Position numbers and translations under genes: made by a program. The notes beneath the pieces are model-generated. The model was not told the origin of the DNA and did not search any database. It was given only the letters and a program-made list of their open reading frames with translations. This document shows positions 23,485 to 32,137 of a stretch of DNA of 47,323 nt, piece by piece (within the stretch, counting starts at the first letter, position 1; the number at the start of each line of letters is the position of its first letter). This DNA comes from Pseudonocardiales bacterium. GTDB lineage: Bacteria; Actinomycetota; Actinomycetes; Mycobacteriales; Pseudonocardiaceae. Where the stretch lies: assembly GCA_023252195.1 (NCBI GenBank), contig JAHEXI010000027.1, positions 1-47,323 on the forward strand, read 5' to 3'.

Positions 23485-25779
23485 ATGTCCCGGTTTATCC
23501 TCGCCCAGGGCGGGGGTCTCGACCTGAGCGGGGGTGACTACACCGTTGTCGGTGTGGTCGCCGTTGTCGCTCTCGCCGCGCTGGTCGTCGGTGGCGTGCT
23601 GATGCGGGAGGTACTGGCCGCCGGTCAAGGCACCGCGCGCATGCAGGACATCGGCCGAGCGGTGCAGGAAGGTGCGTCGGCTTACCTGAACCGCCAGTTC
23701 AAGACGCTGTCCGGGTTCGCCGTGGTGGTCTTCCTGCTGCTGTTCGCGTTGCCCGCAGAAGACCTCGGCGAACGGATCGGTCGCTCGATCTTCTTCCTCG
23801 CTGGAGCGCTGTTCTCGGCGTCGATCGGCTACCTCGGCATGTGGTTGTCCACTCGAGCGAACATCCGGGTGGCGGCGGCCTCCAATGAGTCAGGTGGCCG
23901 CGAGACGGCGATGCGGATCGCGTTTCGCACCGGCGGCGTGGTCGGCATGTTCACCGTGGGCCTGGGACTGTTCGGCGCGTCGCTGGTCGTGCTGGTGTAC
24001 GCCGGTCACGCTCCCCGGGTACTGGAAGGTTTCGGTTTCGGCGCCGCGTTGCTCGCGATGTTCATGCGGGTCGGCGGCGGCATCTTCACCAAAGCCGCAG
24101 ACGTCGGTGGTGACCTGGTCGGCAAGGTCGAGGCCGGCATCCCCGAGGACGACCCGCGCAACGCCGCCACCATCGCTGACAACGTCGGCGACAACGTCGG
24201 TGACTGCGCCGGCATGGCCGCTGACCTGTTCGAATCGTATGCGGTGACGCTGGTCGCGGCACTTATCCTGGGCACCGCGGCGTTTGGACTCAAGGGCCTG
24301 CTGTACCCGCTGATCGTCCCGGCGATCGGGGTGGTGACCGCGGTGATCGGCGTGTACGTCACCAAGGGCCGTGTCGGCGAGCCGGGGCTGCGCGCGATCA
24401 ACCGCTCCTTCTACATCGCTGCGTCGATCTCGGCGGTGGCCTGCACGGCGGCCGCCTTCCTCTACCTGCCCAGCAACTTCGGCGCACTCGCCGGTATCAG
24501 CCAGATCGACGGTCAGCCGCTCGGTCAGGTAGCCGGCAGCCCGGCCGTGATCGCAGCGGTCGCGGTGATCATCGGTATCGTATTGGCCGGGATCATCCTG
24601 TGGCTCACCGGCTACTTCACCGGCACCGAACACCGGCCGGTCCGCGACGTCGGCACCAGCTCGTTGACCGGTGCCGCCACGGTGATCCTGTCCGGCCTCT
24701 CGATCGGTTTCGAGTCCGCGGTGTACACCGCCCTGGTGATCGCCGGCGCGGTGTACGCGGCATTCTTGCTGTCCGGATCGGTCACCGTCTCGCTGTTCGC
24801 TATCGCGCTGGCCGGTACCGGCTTGCTCACCACCGTCGGGGTGATCGTGGCGATGGATACCTTCGGTCCGGTCAGCGACAACGCCCAGGGCATCGCCGAG
24901 ATGTCCGGTGACGTGAAGGGCGAAGGCGTGGCGACCCTCACCGAGCTCGACGCGGTAGGTAACACCACCAAGGCCATCACTAAGGGCATCGCGATCGCGA
25001 CCGCGGTACTCGCCGCTACGGCACTGTTCGGCTCCTACCGCGACGCCATCCGGTCGGCCACCGCGAACATCGACCTCAACGCGGTGTTCAACGTCTCGGT
25101 CCCCAACGTCCTGGTCGGCCTGACCATCGGCGCCGCCGTGGTGTTCATGTTCTCCGGGCTGCTGATCAACGCCGTGTCCCGGGCCGCTGGAGCTGTGGTC
25201 TACGAGGTGCGCCGGCAGTTCCGGGACAACCCCGGAATCATGGACGGGTCGGTGCGGCCCGAGTACGGGCGCGTCGTCGACATCTGCACCAAGGACTCGC
25301 TGCGTGAGCTGGCCACCCCGGGCCTGCTTGCGGTGCTGGCCCCGATCGCGGTGGGCTTCGGCCTCGGCGTCGGCCCGCTGGCGGGCTTCCTGGCCGGAGC
25401 GATCATCACCGGTACCCTGATGGCGATCTTCCTCGCCAACTCCGGTGGTGCCTGGGACAACGCCAAGAAACTGGTCGAGGACGGCAACCACGGTGGCAAG
25501 GGCTCCGATGCGCACGCCGCCACGGTGATCGGTGACACCGTCGGTGACCCGTTCAAGGACACCGCGGGTCCGGCGATCAACCCGTTGCTCAAGGTGATGA
25601 ACCTGGTCTCGGTGCTGGTCGCGCCTGCGATCGTGACGATCACGGCGCTACCGAACGGTGGCCCGGTGCGATTCAGTATCGCCCTGGTCGCCGCAGCGGT
25701 GGTGGTGATCTCGATCGTGATCTCGAAGCGGCGGTCCACCTCGCTGGTCGACTCATCGCCGGCCCAGGTCAGCGCGTGA
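23485..25779 (+). CDS. hppA: Membrane H+-translocating pyrophosphatase (K+-independent type)
   Basis: This 764-residue protein with about 16 membrane helices couples pyrophosphate hydrolysis to proton export. The substrate site is visible as DVGGDLVGKVEAGIPEDDPR and NVGDNVGDCAGMAADLFESY, and the late conserved Asp/Lys sets as WDNAKKLVEDG and GDTVGDPFKDTAGPAINPL. The segment AVGNTTKAITKG has Lys where K+-dependent enzymes have Ala, so it should be the K+-independent proton pump; this follows from the family rule. The ATG at 23485 has GGAGGG 3 nt upstream. It overlaps the next reading frame by GTGA. Confidence 0.95.
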   Translation: MSRFILAQGGGLDLSGGDYTVVGVVAVVALAALVVGGVLMREVLAAGQGTARMQDIGRAVQEGASAYLNRQFKTLSGFAVVVFLLLFALPAEDLGERIGRSIFFLAGALFSASIGYLGMWLSTRANIRVAAASNESGGRETAMRIAFRTGGVVGMFTVGLGLFGASLVVLVYAGHAPRVLEGFGFGAALLAMFMRVGGGIFTKAADVGGDLVGKVEAGIPEDDPRNAATIADNVGDNVGDCAGMAADLFESYAVTLVAALILGTAAFGLKGLLYPLIVPAIGVVTAVIGVYVTKGRVGEPGLRAINRSFYIAASISAVACTAAAFLYLPSNFGALAGISQIDGQPLGQVAGSPAVIAAVAVIIGIVLAGIILWLTGYFTGTEHRPVRDVGTSSLTGAATVILSGLSIGFESAVYTALVIAGAVYAAFLLSGSVTVSLFAIALAGTGLLTTVGVIVAMDTFGPVSDNAQGIAEMSGDVKGEGVATLTELDAVGNTTKAITKGIAIATAVLAATALFGSYRDAIRSATANIDLNAVFNVSVPNVLVGLTIGAAVVFMFSGLLINAVSRAAGAVVYEVRRQFRDNPGIMDGSVRPEYGRVVDICTKDSLRELATPGLLAVLAPIAVGFGLGVGPLAGFLAGAIITGTLMAIFLANSGGAWDNAKKLVEDGNHGGKGSDAHAATVIGDTVGDPFKDTAGPAINPLLKVMNLVSVLVAPAIVTITALPNGGPVRFSIALVAAAVVVISIVISKRRSTSLVDSSPAQVSA

Positions 25780-25829
25780 CCCGTATCAGCAAAACCTCCA
25801 TCCGCAACGCCTGCGAGCAGGGAGTACCC

Positions 25830-26429
25830 GTGCCCACATCACGCCGCGATAGGGGCGTAACCGCTAGCCGAACGTGCAAGTCAGCGGCGGCCGCGGTGGT
25901 TCTGGGCCTCGCGCTCGCCGGATGCGGCGGCTCCGCTAACGTCGCGCCGAAGCCGCCCGCCGCTCCTCCGGGTTCTGATCCGGTGGCCTGGGCGGGGGCG
26001 TTCTGCGGCGGTCTGGGTGAGGTGATCGGCGGAGTGTCCGCGATGGCCAAGGCGCAGCCGACCCCACAGGGCCAAAAAGACGGTTTGCTGGAGTTCTCTG
26101 ATATCGCCCAGCGGGCGTTCGCCAGCACCGCCCAGAAACTCCAACAGCTCGGGCCGCCGCGGATCATCGATGGCAAGCAGGTGCAGGACACCGCGGTGAA
26201 CTTCTTCAGCAACGCGTCTCAGACCGTCGGCGTCCAGCGCACGAAGCTCGCCGAGTTGGACGCGAACGACCCGGACTTCGTGAACAAGGCCAGTCACCTC
26301 GCCGGCCCCGATCTCGGTGCCGCCAGCACCCAGATGCAGCAGCTGACCAGCAACAAGGAACTGGCCCCCGCGTTTCGGACCGCGCCACAGTGCCAGCAAC
26401 TGAGTAGCGCTACTGCGGGGCATCGATAG
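25830..26429 (+). CDS. Putative lipoprotein of unknown function
   Basis: The 199-residue protein has a basic N-terminus, hydrophobic segment and lipobox LALAGCGG, then a Pro/Ala linker and a helical domain (DPVAWAGAFCGGLGEVIGGV, SQTVGVQRTKLAELD, AASTQMQQLTS). A second Cys (in FCGG) and a third near the end (PQCQQL) could form a disulfide. I chose GTG 25830 with GGGAG 5 nt upstream; an in-frame GTG at 25776 overlaps the hppA stop and would add 18 residues. Position suggests co-transcription with hppA. No domain family recognised. Confidence 0.75.
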   Translation: MPTSRRDRGVTASRTCKSAAAAVVLGLALAGCGGSANVAPKPPAAPPGSDPVAWAGAFCGGLGEVIGGVSAMAKAQPTPQGQKDGLLEFSDIAQRAFASTAQKLQQLGPPRIIDGKQVQDTAVNFFSNASQTVGVQRTKLAELDANDPDFVNKASHLAGPDLGAASTQMQQLTSNKELAPAFRTAPQCQQLSSATAGHR

Positions 26430-26580
26430 ACACTGATAGGTCCGCGTGGCGTAAGGCAGGATCAGTGGCCGTTCGCGACGGGTTGTGCGACGCTGGCTGC
26501 CCCGCGAAGTTGCACACCCCCGCGGTTGCGGAGTTGTGCACACTGGGGCACGGGGGTCGGGGCATCAGGAGTACACCGAG

Positions 26581-29505
26581 GTGAGTGCAAGCGTGGCACG
26601 ATCAAAAACGGCGGCAGATCCGGGCGGCACGTCCAGCGGTGGCACGCGCCGCCGTACGGCGGCTGCCCGGTCCAAGGATGCCCACGCCAACGGCGCAGGG
26701 TCCAATGGTGGCCAGTCCAACGGCGCCGGGTTGAAGGACGGCGGGTCCAACGGCGGCCAGTCCAACGGCACCAGCCGTCGTCTGGTGATCGTGGAATCGC
26801 CCGCGAAGGCCCGCAAGATCGCTTCTTACCTGGGATCGGGCTACGTGGTGGAGTCCTCCCGGGGGCACATCAGGGACCTGCCCCGTGGGGCCGGCGATGT
26901 GCCCGCGAAGTACAAGGGCGAATCGTGGGCACGGCTGGGTGTGGACGTTGATCACTCCTTCGAGCCGCTGTACGTGATCACCCCGGAGAAGAGATCCACG
27001 GTCACCGAGCTGCGCAATGCGCTCAAGGGCGTCGACGAGCTCTACCTCGCCACCGATGGTGACCGCGAGGGCGAGGCCATCGCGTGGCACCTGATGGAGA
27101 CCCTCAAGCCCACCGTTCCGGTGCGCCGGATGGTCTTTCACGAGATCACCGGTCCGGCCATCCGCGCGGCGGCGGAGAACCCGCGCGACCTGGACAAGGA
27201 CCTGGTCGACGCGCAGGAGACCCGGCGCATCCTCGACCGGCTCTACGGGTACGAGGTCTCCCCGGTGCTGTGGCGCAAGGTGATGCCGAAGCTTTCCGCC
27301 GGACGCGTGCAGTCGGTGGCCACCCGCATCATCGTTCGGCGCGAGCGCGAGCGGATGGCATTCGTATCCGCGTCGTACTGGGATCTCGCCGCCACGCTGG
27401 ATGCTGGCGAAGACGCGGCGCCGCGAAGTTTCGGTGCGCGACTGGTCGACGTCGACGGTCGTCGGGTGGCGACCGGACGCGATTTCGGTCCAGACGGCCA
27501 GGCCAAGCGCTCCGAGCGCGACCTGCTGATCGTTGACGAGGCATACGCCGGGCGCCTTGCCGAGGCGTTGGCCGATTCCCCACTGGCCGTCTCCAGCGTC
27601 GAGGAGAAGCCCTACACGCGGCGTCCCTACGCGCCGTTCATAACCTCCACGCTGCAGCAGGAGGCCGGTCGGAAGTTACGGTTCTCCGCGGAGCGCACGA
27701 TGCGCACCGCGCAGCGGCTCTATGAGAACGGCTACATCACCTATATGCGAACCGACTCCACCACGCTGTCGGAGACGGCGATCGCGGCGGCCCGGGCCCA
27801 GGCTCGCGAGCTCTACGGTGAGAGTTACGTGCACGACGGGCCGCGGCAGTACACCCGTAAGGTCAAGAACGCTCAGGAGGCGCACGAGGCGATCCGGCCC
27901 GCCGGGGAGTCGTTTGCGACACCAGGTCAGCTGGCCGGTGCGCTGGACGCCGACGAGTTCCGGCTTTACGAGCTGGTCTGGCAACGCACCGTCGCCTCCC
28001 AGATGGCCGATGCCCGCGGCACCACCATGAGCGTGCGGATCACCGGCAACTCCGCAACCGGCGAGGCGTGCACGTTCGCCGCGTCCGGCCGTACCATCAC
28101 CTTCGCCGGGTTCCTCAAGGCCTACGTCGAGACTGTGGACGACGAGGCCGGCGGGGAGGCCGACGACGCCGAGCGCAGGCTCCCCCGGCTGACCGAGGGC
28201 CAGCCCGTCACCGCCACCGAGTTGGTGCCGGAGGGGCACACCACCACAGCGCCACCGCGCTACACCGAGGCGAGTCTGGTCAAGGCTCTCGAGGAGCTGG
28301 GTATCGGCCGCCCGTCCACCTACGCCTCGATCATCAACACCATCCAGGACCGCGGGTATGTGTGGAAGCGTGGATCGGCGCTGGTGCCGTCCTGGGTCGC
28401 GTTCGCCGTGATCGGGCTGCTGGAGCAGCACTTCGGGTGCCTGGTCGACTACGAGTTCACCGCCGCGATGGAAGACGAGCTGGACTCCATCGCGTCCGGC
28501 GCGCAGCATCGCACCGACTGGTTGACCGACTTCTACTTCGGCTCGGAGCAGGGCAGCGTCATGTCGGTCGCCCACCTGGGTGGCCTGAAGAAGCTGGTCG
28601 GGGTGAACCTGGAGGAGATCGACGCCCGGGAGGTCAACTCCATCCCGCTGTTCACCGACGACGCCGGCCGCGACGTCGTGGTCCGAGTGGGGCGCTACGG
28701 CCCATACCTGGAACGGGTGGTCGGCGACGACCAGCAGCGGGCCAACCTGCCTGACGACCTGCCACCCGACGAGCTGACCGCCGAGATCGCCGAGAAGCTC
28801 TTCGCCGCTCCGGTAGAGGGCCGCTCGCTGGGCGCTGATCCGGTGACCGGACACGAGATCGTCGCCAAGGAGGGCCGCTACGGGCCCTATGTCACCGAGG
28901 TGCTGCCCGAGGACGAGGCCCCGCTAGACGCCCCGAAAAATACGCCGAAGAAGGGTGCGAAAAAAGACTCAGCCAAGACCGCGGCCGCTAAGAAGCCGAA
29001 ACCGCGGACCGGCTCGCTGTTGAAGTCCATGAGCCTGGAGACGGTGAACCTCAGCGATGCGCTGCGGTTGCTCTCGCTACCGCGGGTGGTCGGCACCGAC
29101 CCGGGCACCGACCAGGAGATTACCGCCCAGAACGGGCGCTACGGGCCCTACCTGAAAAGGGGTACGGACTCGCGGTCCTTGGCCGACGAGGAACAGCTCT
29201 TCACGATCACTCTTGACGAGGCGCTGAAGATTTACGCCGAGCCCAAGCGCGGGGGCCGCCAAGCCGCCGCCAAGCCGCCGCTGCGCGAGTTGGGCGCGGA
29301 TCCGGTCACGGCGAAGCCGATGGTGGTCAAGGAGGGCCGTTTCGGGCCCTATGTCACCGATGGGGATGGTGTGAACGCATCGCTGCGCAAGGGCGACAGC
29401 GTGGAGGCGCTCACTGATGAGCGGGCTGCGGAGCTGTTGGCTGAGAAGCGGGCTAAGGGTCCGGCTCCGGCGCGCGCGGGCGCGCGCCGGAGCCGGACCT
29501 CGTGA
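26581..29505 (+). CDS. topA: DNA topoisomerase I
   Basis: This 974-residue type IA topoisomerase relaxes negative supercoils. A Ser/Asn/Gly-rich N-terminal stretch (two GSNGGQSNG units) precedes the Toprim domain (RLVIVESPAKARKIASYLG; ATDGDREGEAIAWHL). The catalytic Tyr is in GYITYMRTDSTTLS at about residue 388. The C-terminal part has repeated TopoI C-terminal modules, each with a GRYGPY or GRFGPY motif, and Lys/Ala-rich linkers instead of zinc fingers, as in actinobacteria. GTG 26581 has AGGAG 9 nt upstream; GTG 26593 is an alternative. The last codons and stop fall inside two palindromes. Confidence 0.96.
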   Translation: MSASVARSKTAADPGGTSSGGTRRRTAAARSKDAHANGAGSNGGQSNGAGLKDGGSNGGQSNGTSRRLVIVESPAKARKIASYLGSGYVVESSRGHIRDLPRGAGDVPAKYKGESWARLGVDVDHSFEPLYVITPEKRSTVTELRNALKGVDELYLATDGDREGEAIAWHLMETLKPTVPVRRMVFHEITGPAIRAAAENPRDLDKDLVDAQETRRILDRLYGYEVSPVLWRKVMPKLSAGRVQSVATRIIVRRERERMAFVSASYWDLAATLDAGEDAAPRSFGARLVDVDGRRVATGRDFGPDGQAKRSERDLLIVDEAYAGRLAEALADSPLAVSSVEEKPYTRRPYAPFITSTLQQEAGRKLRFSAERTMRTAQRLYENGYITYMRTDSTTLSETAIAAARAQARELYGESYVHDGPRQYTRKVKNAQEAHEAIRPAGESFATPGQLAGALDADEFRLYELVWQRTVASQMADARGTTMSVRITGNSATGEACTFAASGRTITFAGFLKAYVETVDDEAGGEADDAERRLPRLTEGQPVTATELVPEGHTTTAPPRYTEASLVKALEELGIGRPSTYASIINTIQDRGYVWKRGSALVPSWVAFAVIGLLEQHFGCLVDYEFTAAMEDELDSIASGAQHRTDWLTDFYFGSEQGSVMSVAHLGGLKKLVGVNLEEIDAREVNSIPLFTDDAGRDVVVRVGRYGPYLERVVGDDQQRANLPDDLPPDELTAEIAEKLFAAPVEGRSLGADPVTGHEIVAKEGRYGPYVTEVLPEDEAPLDAPKNTPKKGAKKDSAKTAAAKKPKPRTGSLLKSMSLETVNLSDALRLLSLPRVVGTDPGTDQEITAQNGRYGPYLKRGTDSRSLADEEQLFTITLDEALKIYAEPKRGGRQAAAKPPLRELGADPVTAKPMVVKEGRFGPYVTDGDGVNASLRKGDSVEALTDERAAELLAEKRAKGPAPARAGARRSRTS

Positions 29506-29545
29506 GTGGGAAACAGTGTTATAACACTGTTTCCCACTCACGAGG
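29461..29545. terminator. Twin perfect palindromes at the topA 3' end
   Basis: The first palindrome (29461-29496) has 16-bp arms and a CGGG loop and lies wholly within topA codons. The second (29498-29545) is a 48-bp perfect palindrome with no loop, centred at AGTGTTATAACACT, and contains the topA TGA. Neither has a T run. They may stop transcription or bind a dimeric protein. Confidence 0.6.
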
Positions 29546-29572
29546 GTTTGCTGTACGTGGCACCATGGTGGG

Positions 29573-30256
29573 GTGAGTGAGCACTCGCCGGACGCCCTGT
29601 CCGGCAGTTTCGACGGTACCGAGTCGCCCGCGCCGCTGCCGGATCCCTCGGGCCGCGATGGCTGGCGCGACGCTCCCGATTTGCCACCGTTCGCCCTTCC
29701 TCCGCTGCCGAACACCCGTCTGATGCGGGAAGCGGTCGCCGCTGCACTCGGCGAGGATCCCACCCGGCTGGTAGATAAGGATCCTGGTGCGGCGCCAGCA
29801 CCGCAGCCCGTCGGCCAGCCCACCGTCCCGCCGACTGTCGCCCAACCCACCGTCGGCCCGCGCACTGGTGCGCCGCCCAGCGTTGCACCGGCGAACCTCA
29901 CCGCACTGCTGCCTCGGCCTGCCCCGCAAATAGGAGTACCGCGCTCGGCCGGCGGCCCGGGTCGAAGCCCGCGACCGGTGGTCCCCGTGCCGGTCCCATC
30001 GGCTGCACCACCGCCGCGCCGACCCGGCGGCCTGCGTTCGCGTTACCGTCCACCGCTGGCAGCCGGATCCCGCACGCCCGTGCAGCTTGGTGACCTCCGT
30101 CGTCGAATCGATCGTTCACGCCCGAGCTTGCCGATACAGACCCACTCCAACGGGGGCGCGGGGCTTTTCTTCGCCATCTCGTTCGTCCTGTTCGTGGTGC
30201 TGGCGTACGGCGTCGTCAGTGGAATCGTCGAAGCGATAGCCCGGCTGCTGCCCTGA
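29573..30256 (+). CDS. Pro-rich protein with C-terminal membrane anchor
   Basis: This 227-residue protein has an acidic start, a long Pro/Ala/Val-rich disordered middle (PTVPPTVAQPTVGPRTGAPP), a basic patch (LRRRIDRSRPSLP) and one C-terminal membrane helix (LFFAISFVLFVVLAYGVVSG). It looks tail-anchored with the body in the cytoplasm. No domain is recognised. GTG 29573 begins right after a G-rich run; ribosome site weak. It precedes the DUF3558/PPE-like cassette on the same strand and may belong to it. Confidence 0.65.
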   Translation: MSEHSPDALSGSFDGTESPAPLPDPSGRDGWRDAPDLPPFALPPLPNTRLMREAVAAALGEDPTRLVDKDPGAAPAPQPVGQPTVPPTVAQPTVGPRTGAPPSVAPANLTALLPRPAPQIGVPRSAGGPGRSPRPVVPVPVPSAAPPPRRPGGLRSRYRPPLAAGSRTPVQLGDLRRRIDRSRPSLPIQTHSNGGAGLFFAISFVLFVVLAYGVVSGIVEAIARLLP

Positions 30257-30334
30257 CCGTCGCCGGTGGGCCCGGGTAGGGCGCATGGCAGACTCCGCGC
30301 GTTACCCACCTGCGCTCGGGGAAGCAGTGATGTG

Positions 30335-30922
30335 ATGCGTGCCGTCTTGGTCGTACTGCCGATAGCTGTTGTGCTGGCCAGTTGCTCGACAGGTACTGGG
30401 CAGTCAGATGACGCCGGCGCAGCGCCGGGGTCATCGGCGGATTCCACGCCATCGGGGAGCAAAGCCGCGGACGATCCCATCCCACCGGTGCGCAATCCCA
30501 AGAACCTGACCGCCATCCCACCGTGCCTGTTGGTCACCCCGTCACAGCTCGACGCCAATCGGATCGACCAGCCCGGCCAGCCCAAGGACGCCCTCGGCAG
30601 CGAGGGTTGCGAGTGGACCGACAAGGCGCACACCCGCGAATTCGCGGTGTTCGTCGACATCGGCAATGACGTACTGCGCAATGTGTACAGCCAGCGCGAC
30701 TCGATCCCGATTCTCGAAGTCACCCAGGTTGCGGGGCAGCCCGCGATCCGCACCAAGGACGACGCGAACAGCACCAGCTGCTACTTCCGGGTCGCCGCGG
30801 CCGACACCCAGACGCTGATCGTCCGGTACACCTGGCTTGGGCAGGGCCGGGAGGATCCGTGCGTCCCCGCGAAGGCGTTCGCCGAGACCGTCATCGGCAA
30901 CCTGCCACCGCTAACGGGCTGA
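30335..30922 (+). CDS. DUF3558 lipoprotein, paralogue 1
   Basis: The 195-residue lipoprotein has an export signal ending VVLASC, a Ser/Ala/Gly linker, then a DUF3558 domain beginning DPIPPVRNPKNLTAIPPCLL. Cysteines in PPCLL, EGCEW, TSCYF and DPCVP can form two disulfides. The signature order (TPSQL, CEWTDKAH, VAGQPAIR) matches DUF3558 proteins, found in Pseudonocardiales next to type VII secretion-related genes. Function unknown. ATG 30335 is preferred; GTG 30332 directly before it is possible. It is a paralogue of 31562-32128. Confidence 0.85.
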   Translation: MRAVLVVLPIAVVLASCSTGTGQSDDAGAAPGSSADSTPSGSKAADDPIPPVRNPKNLTAIPPCLLVTPSQLDANRIDQPGQPKDALGSEGCEWTDKAHTREFAVFVDIGNDVLRNVYSQRDSIPILEVTQVAGQPAIRTKDDANSTSCYFRVAAADTQTLIVRYTWLGQGREDPCVPAKAFAETVIGNLPPLTG

Positions 30923-30934
30923 CACCACTGCAGT

Positions 30935-30995
30935 GATCACCGGTTGTGTGTCGTAGACGACACGGGATGTCGCGTACGGCACACAAATCGCGATC
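30935..30995. repeat. GATCA-TTTGTGTG palindrome, copy C
   Basis: This 61-nt inverted repeat has outer arms GATCACCGGTTGTGTGTCG and GCACACAAATCGCGATC and an inner stem (GACGACACGGGATGTCG). It lies 12 bp after DUF3558 paralogue 1 and 110 bp before the next gene, splitting the cassette. Confidence 0.75.
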
Positions 30996-31106
30996 ATGAG
31001 TCGCGAAGTGCCGGCTGCGATGCCGCTGGCGGGACGCCAGCGCAGGTCGGGCCCTGTGGCAGACTCTGCGCGGCGCTGTCGCCGGCAGGTGAGGAGGAAC
31101 GTCACG

Positions 31107-31562
31107 TTGAGTGACCACGGTGGGTTCGGTGCTCCCGCGCCATCCGATGGGATGACCGAGAACCTCAGCGAGCTGGTCCATCCGCCGGTCGCTGGGCCGG
31201 CGCCGGTGCGGGACTTGGCCTCGATTCTGGGTGATCCCGCGCAGCACTTTCAGCTAGATCTGGACCAGGCCCCGCAGGCGATCGCCGCCTTCTGCCAGGT
31301 CGCCCAGGGAATGCGCGATCTGATGGACCAGTCCAGTCGGTTGGCCAACGTGACGCCGCCGGGCCTCGATGCGGTCAGCATCAACGCGGCGAAAGAGATC
31401 GGGCAGTGGGCGATCAGCGAGGAGCCGGGTTCGCTGCGGTGGGCGCTGGAGTCCGGCGCGGTCCAGCTGGAGAAGGCAGCTACGGCGCTGGAGCGGTCGC
31501 TCGCCAGCCACCGGAACACCGACGAGGTCAATGCCGCTCACCTAAGCCGGCGGCAGCTGTGA
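31107..31562 (+). CDS. Helical ESX/PE-like protein between two DUF3558 genes
   Basis: This 151-residue, mostly helical protein has a predicted helical hairpin (LDLDQAPQAIAAFCQVAQGM ... SLRWALESGAVQLEKAATAL). The QLEKAATALERSL-type ending resembles the ESX-substrate-like proteins encoded in Pseudonocardiales cassettes. There is no signal peptide and no WxG motif, so the assignment rests mainly on neighbours. TTG 31107 is chosen because GAGGAGGA lies 8 nt upstream; the longer frame back to 30996 starts inside palindrome C. Its stop overlaps the next ATG (TGATG). Confidence 0.7.
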   Translation: MSDHGGFGAPAPSDGMTENLSELVHPPVAGPAPVRDLASILGDPAQHFQLDLDQAPQAIAAFCQVAQGMRDLMDQSSRLANVTPPGLDAVSINAAKEIGQWAISEEPGSLRWALESGAVQLEKAATALERSLASHRNTDEVNAAHLSRRQL

Positions 31563-32128
31563 TGCGCCGCGTGCCGGTGGTGCTGGCGCTGGTTGCCGCG
31601 CTGGCAGGCTGCTCAGCGGGTGCTCCGCAGCCCAACGCACCGGGCGAAGCGCAGGCACCCTCGGCCGCCGCACCGGCTGACCCGATTCCGCCGGTGCGAG
31701 ATCCCAAGAACCTGGCAGACACGCCGCCTTGTCAGCTGTTGACTCCAACGCAGTTAGCTTCCAACCGGATTGACTTGCCCGCCCGATCGAAGGACGTTGC
31801 CGGCGCTCCCGGGTGCGAGTGGGACGACAAAGCCCACACTCGGGAAATCTCGATGTGGTCGGACATTGGGCCAGATGTACTGCGCAACGTCTACGCTCAG
31901 CGGGCGACCTACCCGGTTTTCGAGATCACTCAAGTCGCCGGGCATCCAGCGATCCGGGTCAAGAACAACCAGGCGGGCACGAGCTGTTTTTTTGATGTCG
32001 CAGCCGCCGAGCGGCAGACGCTGACCGTCCGGTTTACGTCGCTTGGGGATGGGCTGGAGGAACCCTGTGCGCCGGCCAGGGCGCTCGCGGAGGACGTCAT
32101 GGCTAATCTGCCGCCGTTGAAGGGCTGA
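31562..32128 (+). CDS. DUF3558 lipoprotein, paralogue 2
   Basis: The 188-residue lipoprotein has signal VVLALVAALAGC and the same DUF3558 core as 30335-30922: ADPIPPVRDPKNLADTPPCQ, then CEWDDKAHTREISMW, VAGHPAIR, TSCFF and EPCAP. The four-Cys pattern is conserved. The two copies are an evident tandem duplication with the helical protein between them. Its ATG overlaps the preceding stop codon, and it ends 9 bp before the PPE-like gene. Confidence 0.85.
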   Translation: MRRVPVVLALVAALAGCSAGAPQPNAPGEAQAPSAAAPADPIPPVRDPKNLADTPPCQLLTPTQLASNRIDLPARSKDVAGAPGCEWDDKAHTREISMWSDIGPDVLRNVYAQRATYPVFEITQVAGHPAIRVKNNQAGTSCFFDVAAAERQTLTVRFTSLGDGLEEPCAPARALAEDVMANLPPLKG

Positions 32129-32137
32129 GGGGCACCG

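Noticed and set aside
23890-25515. 541-codon minus-strand frame opposite hppA
   Set aside because: It is antisense to a fully recognised pyrophosphatase; such long frames are common in high-GC DNA and the translation is Gly/His/Asp-rich without domains.
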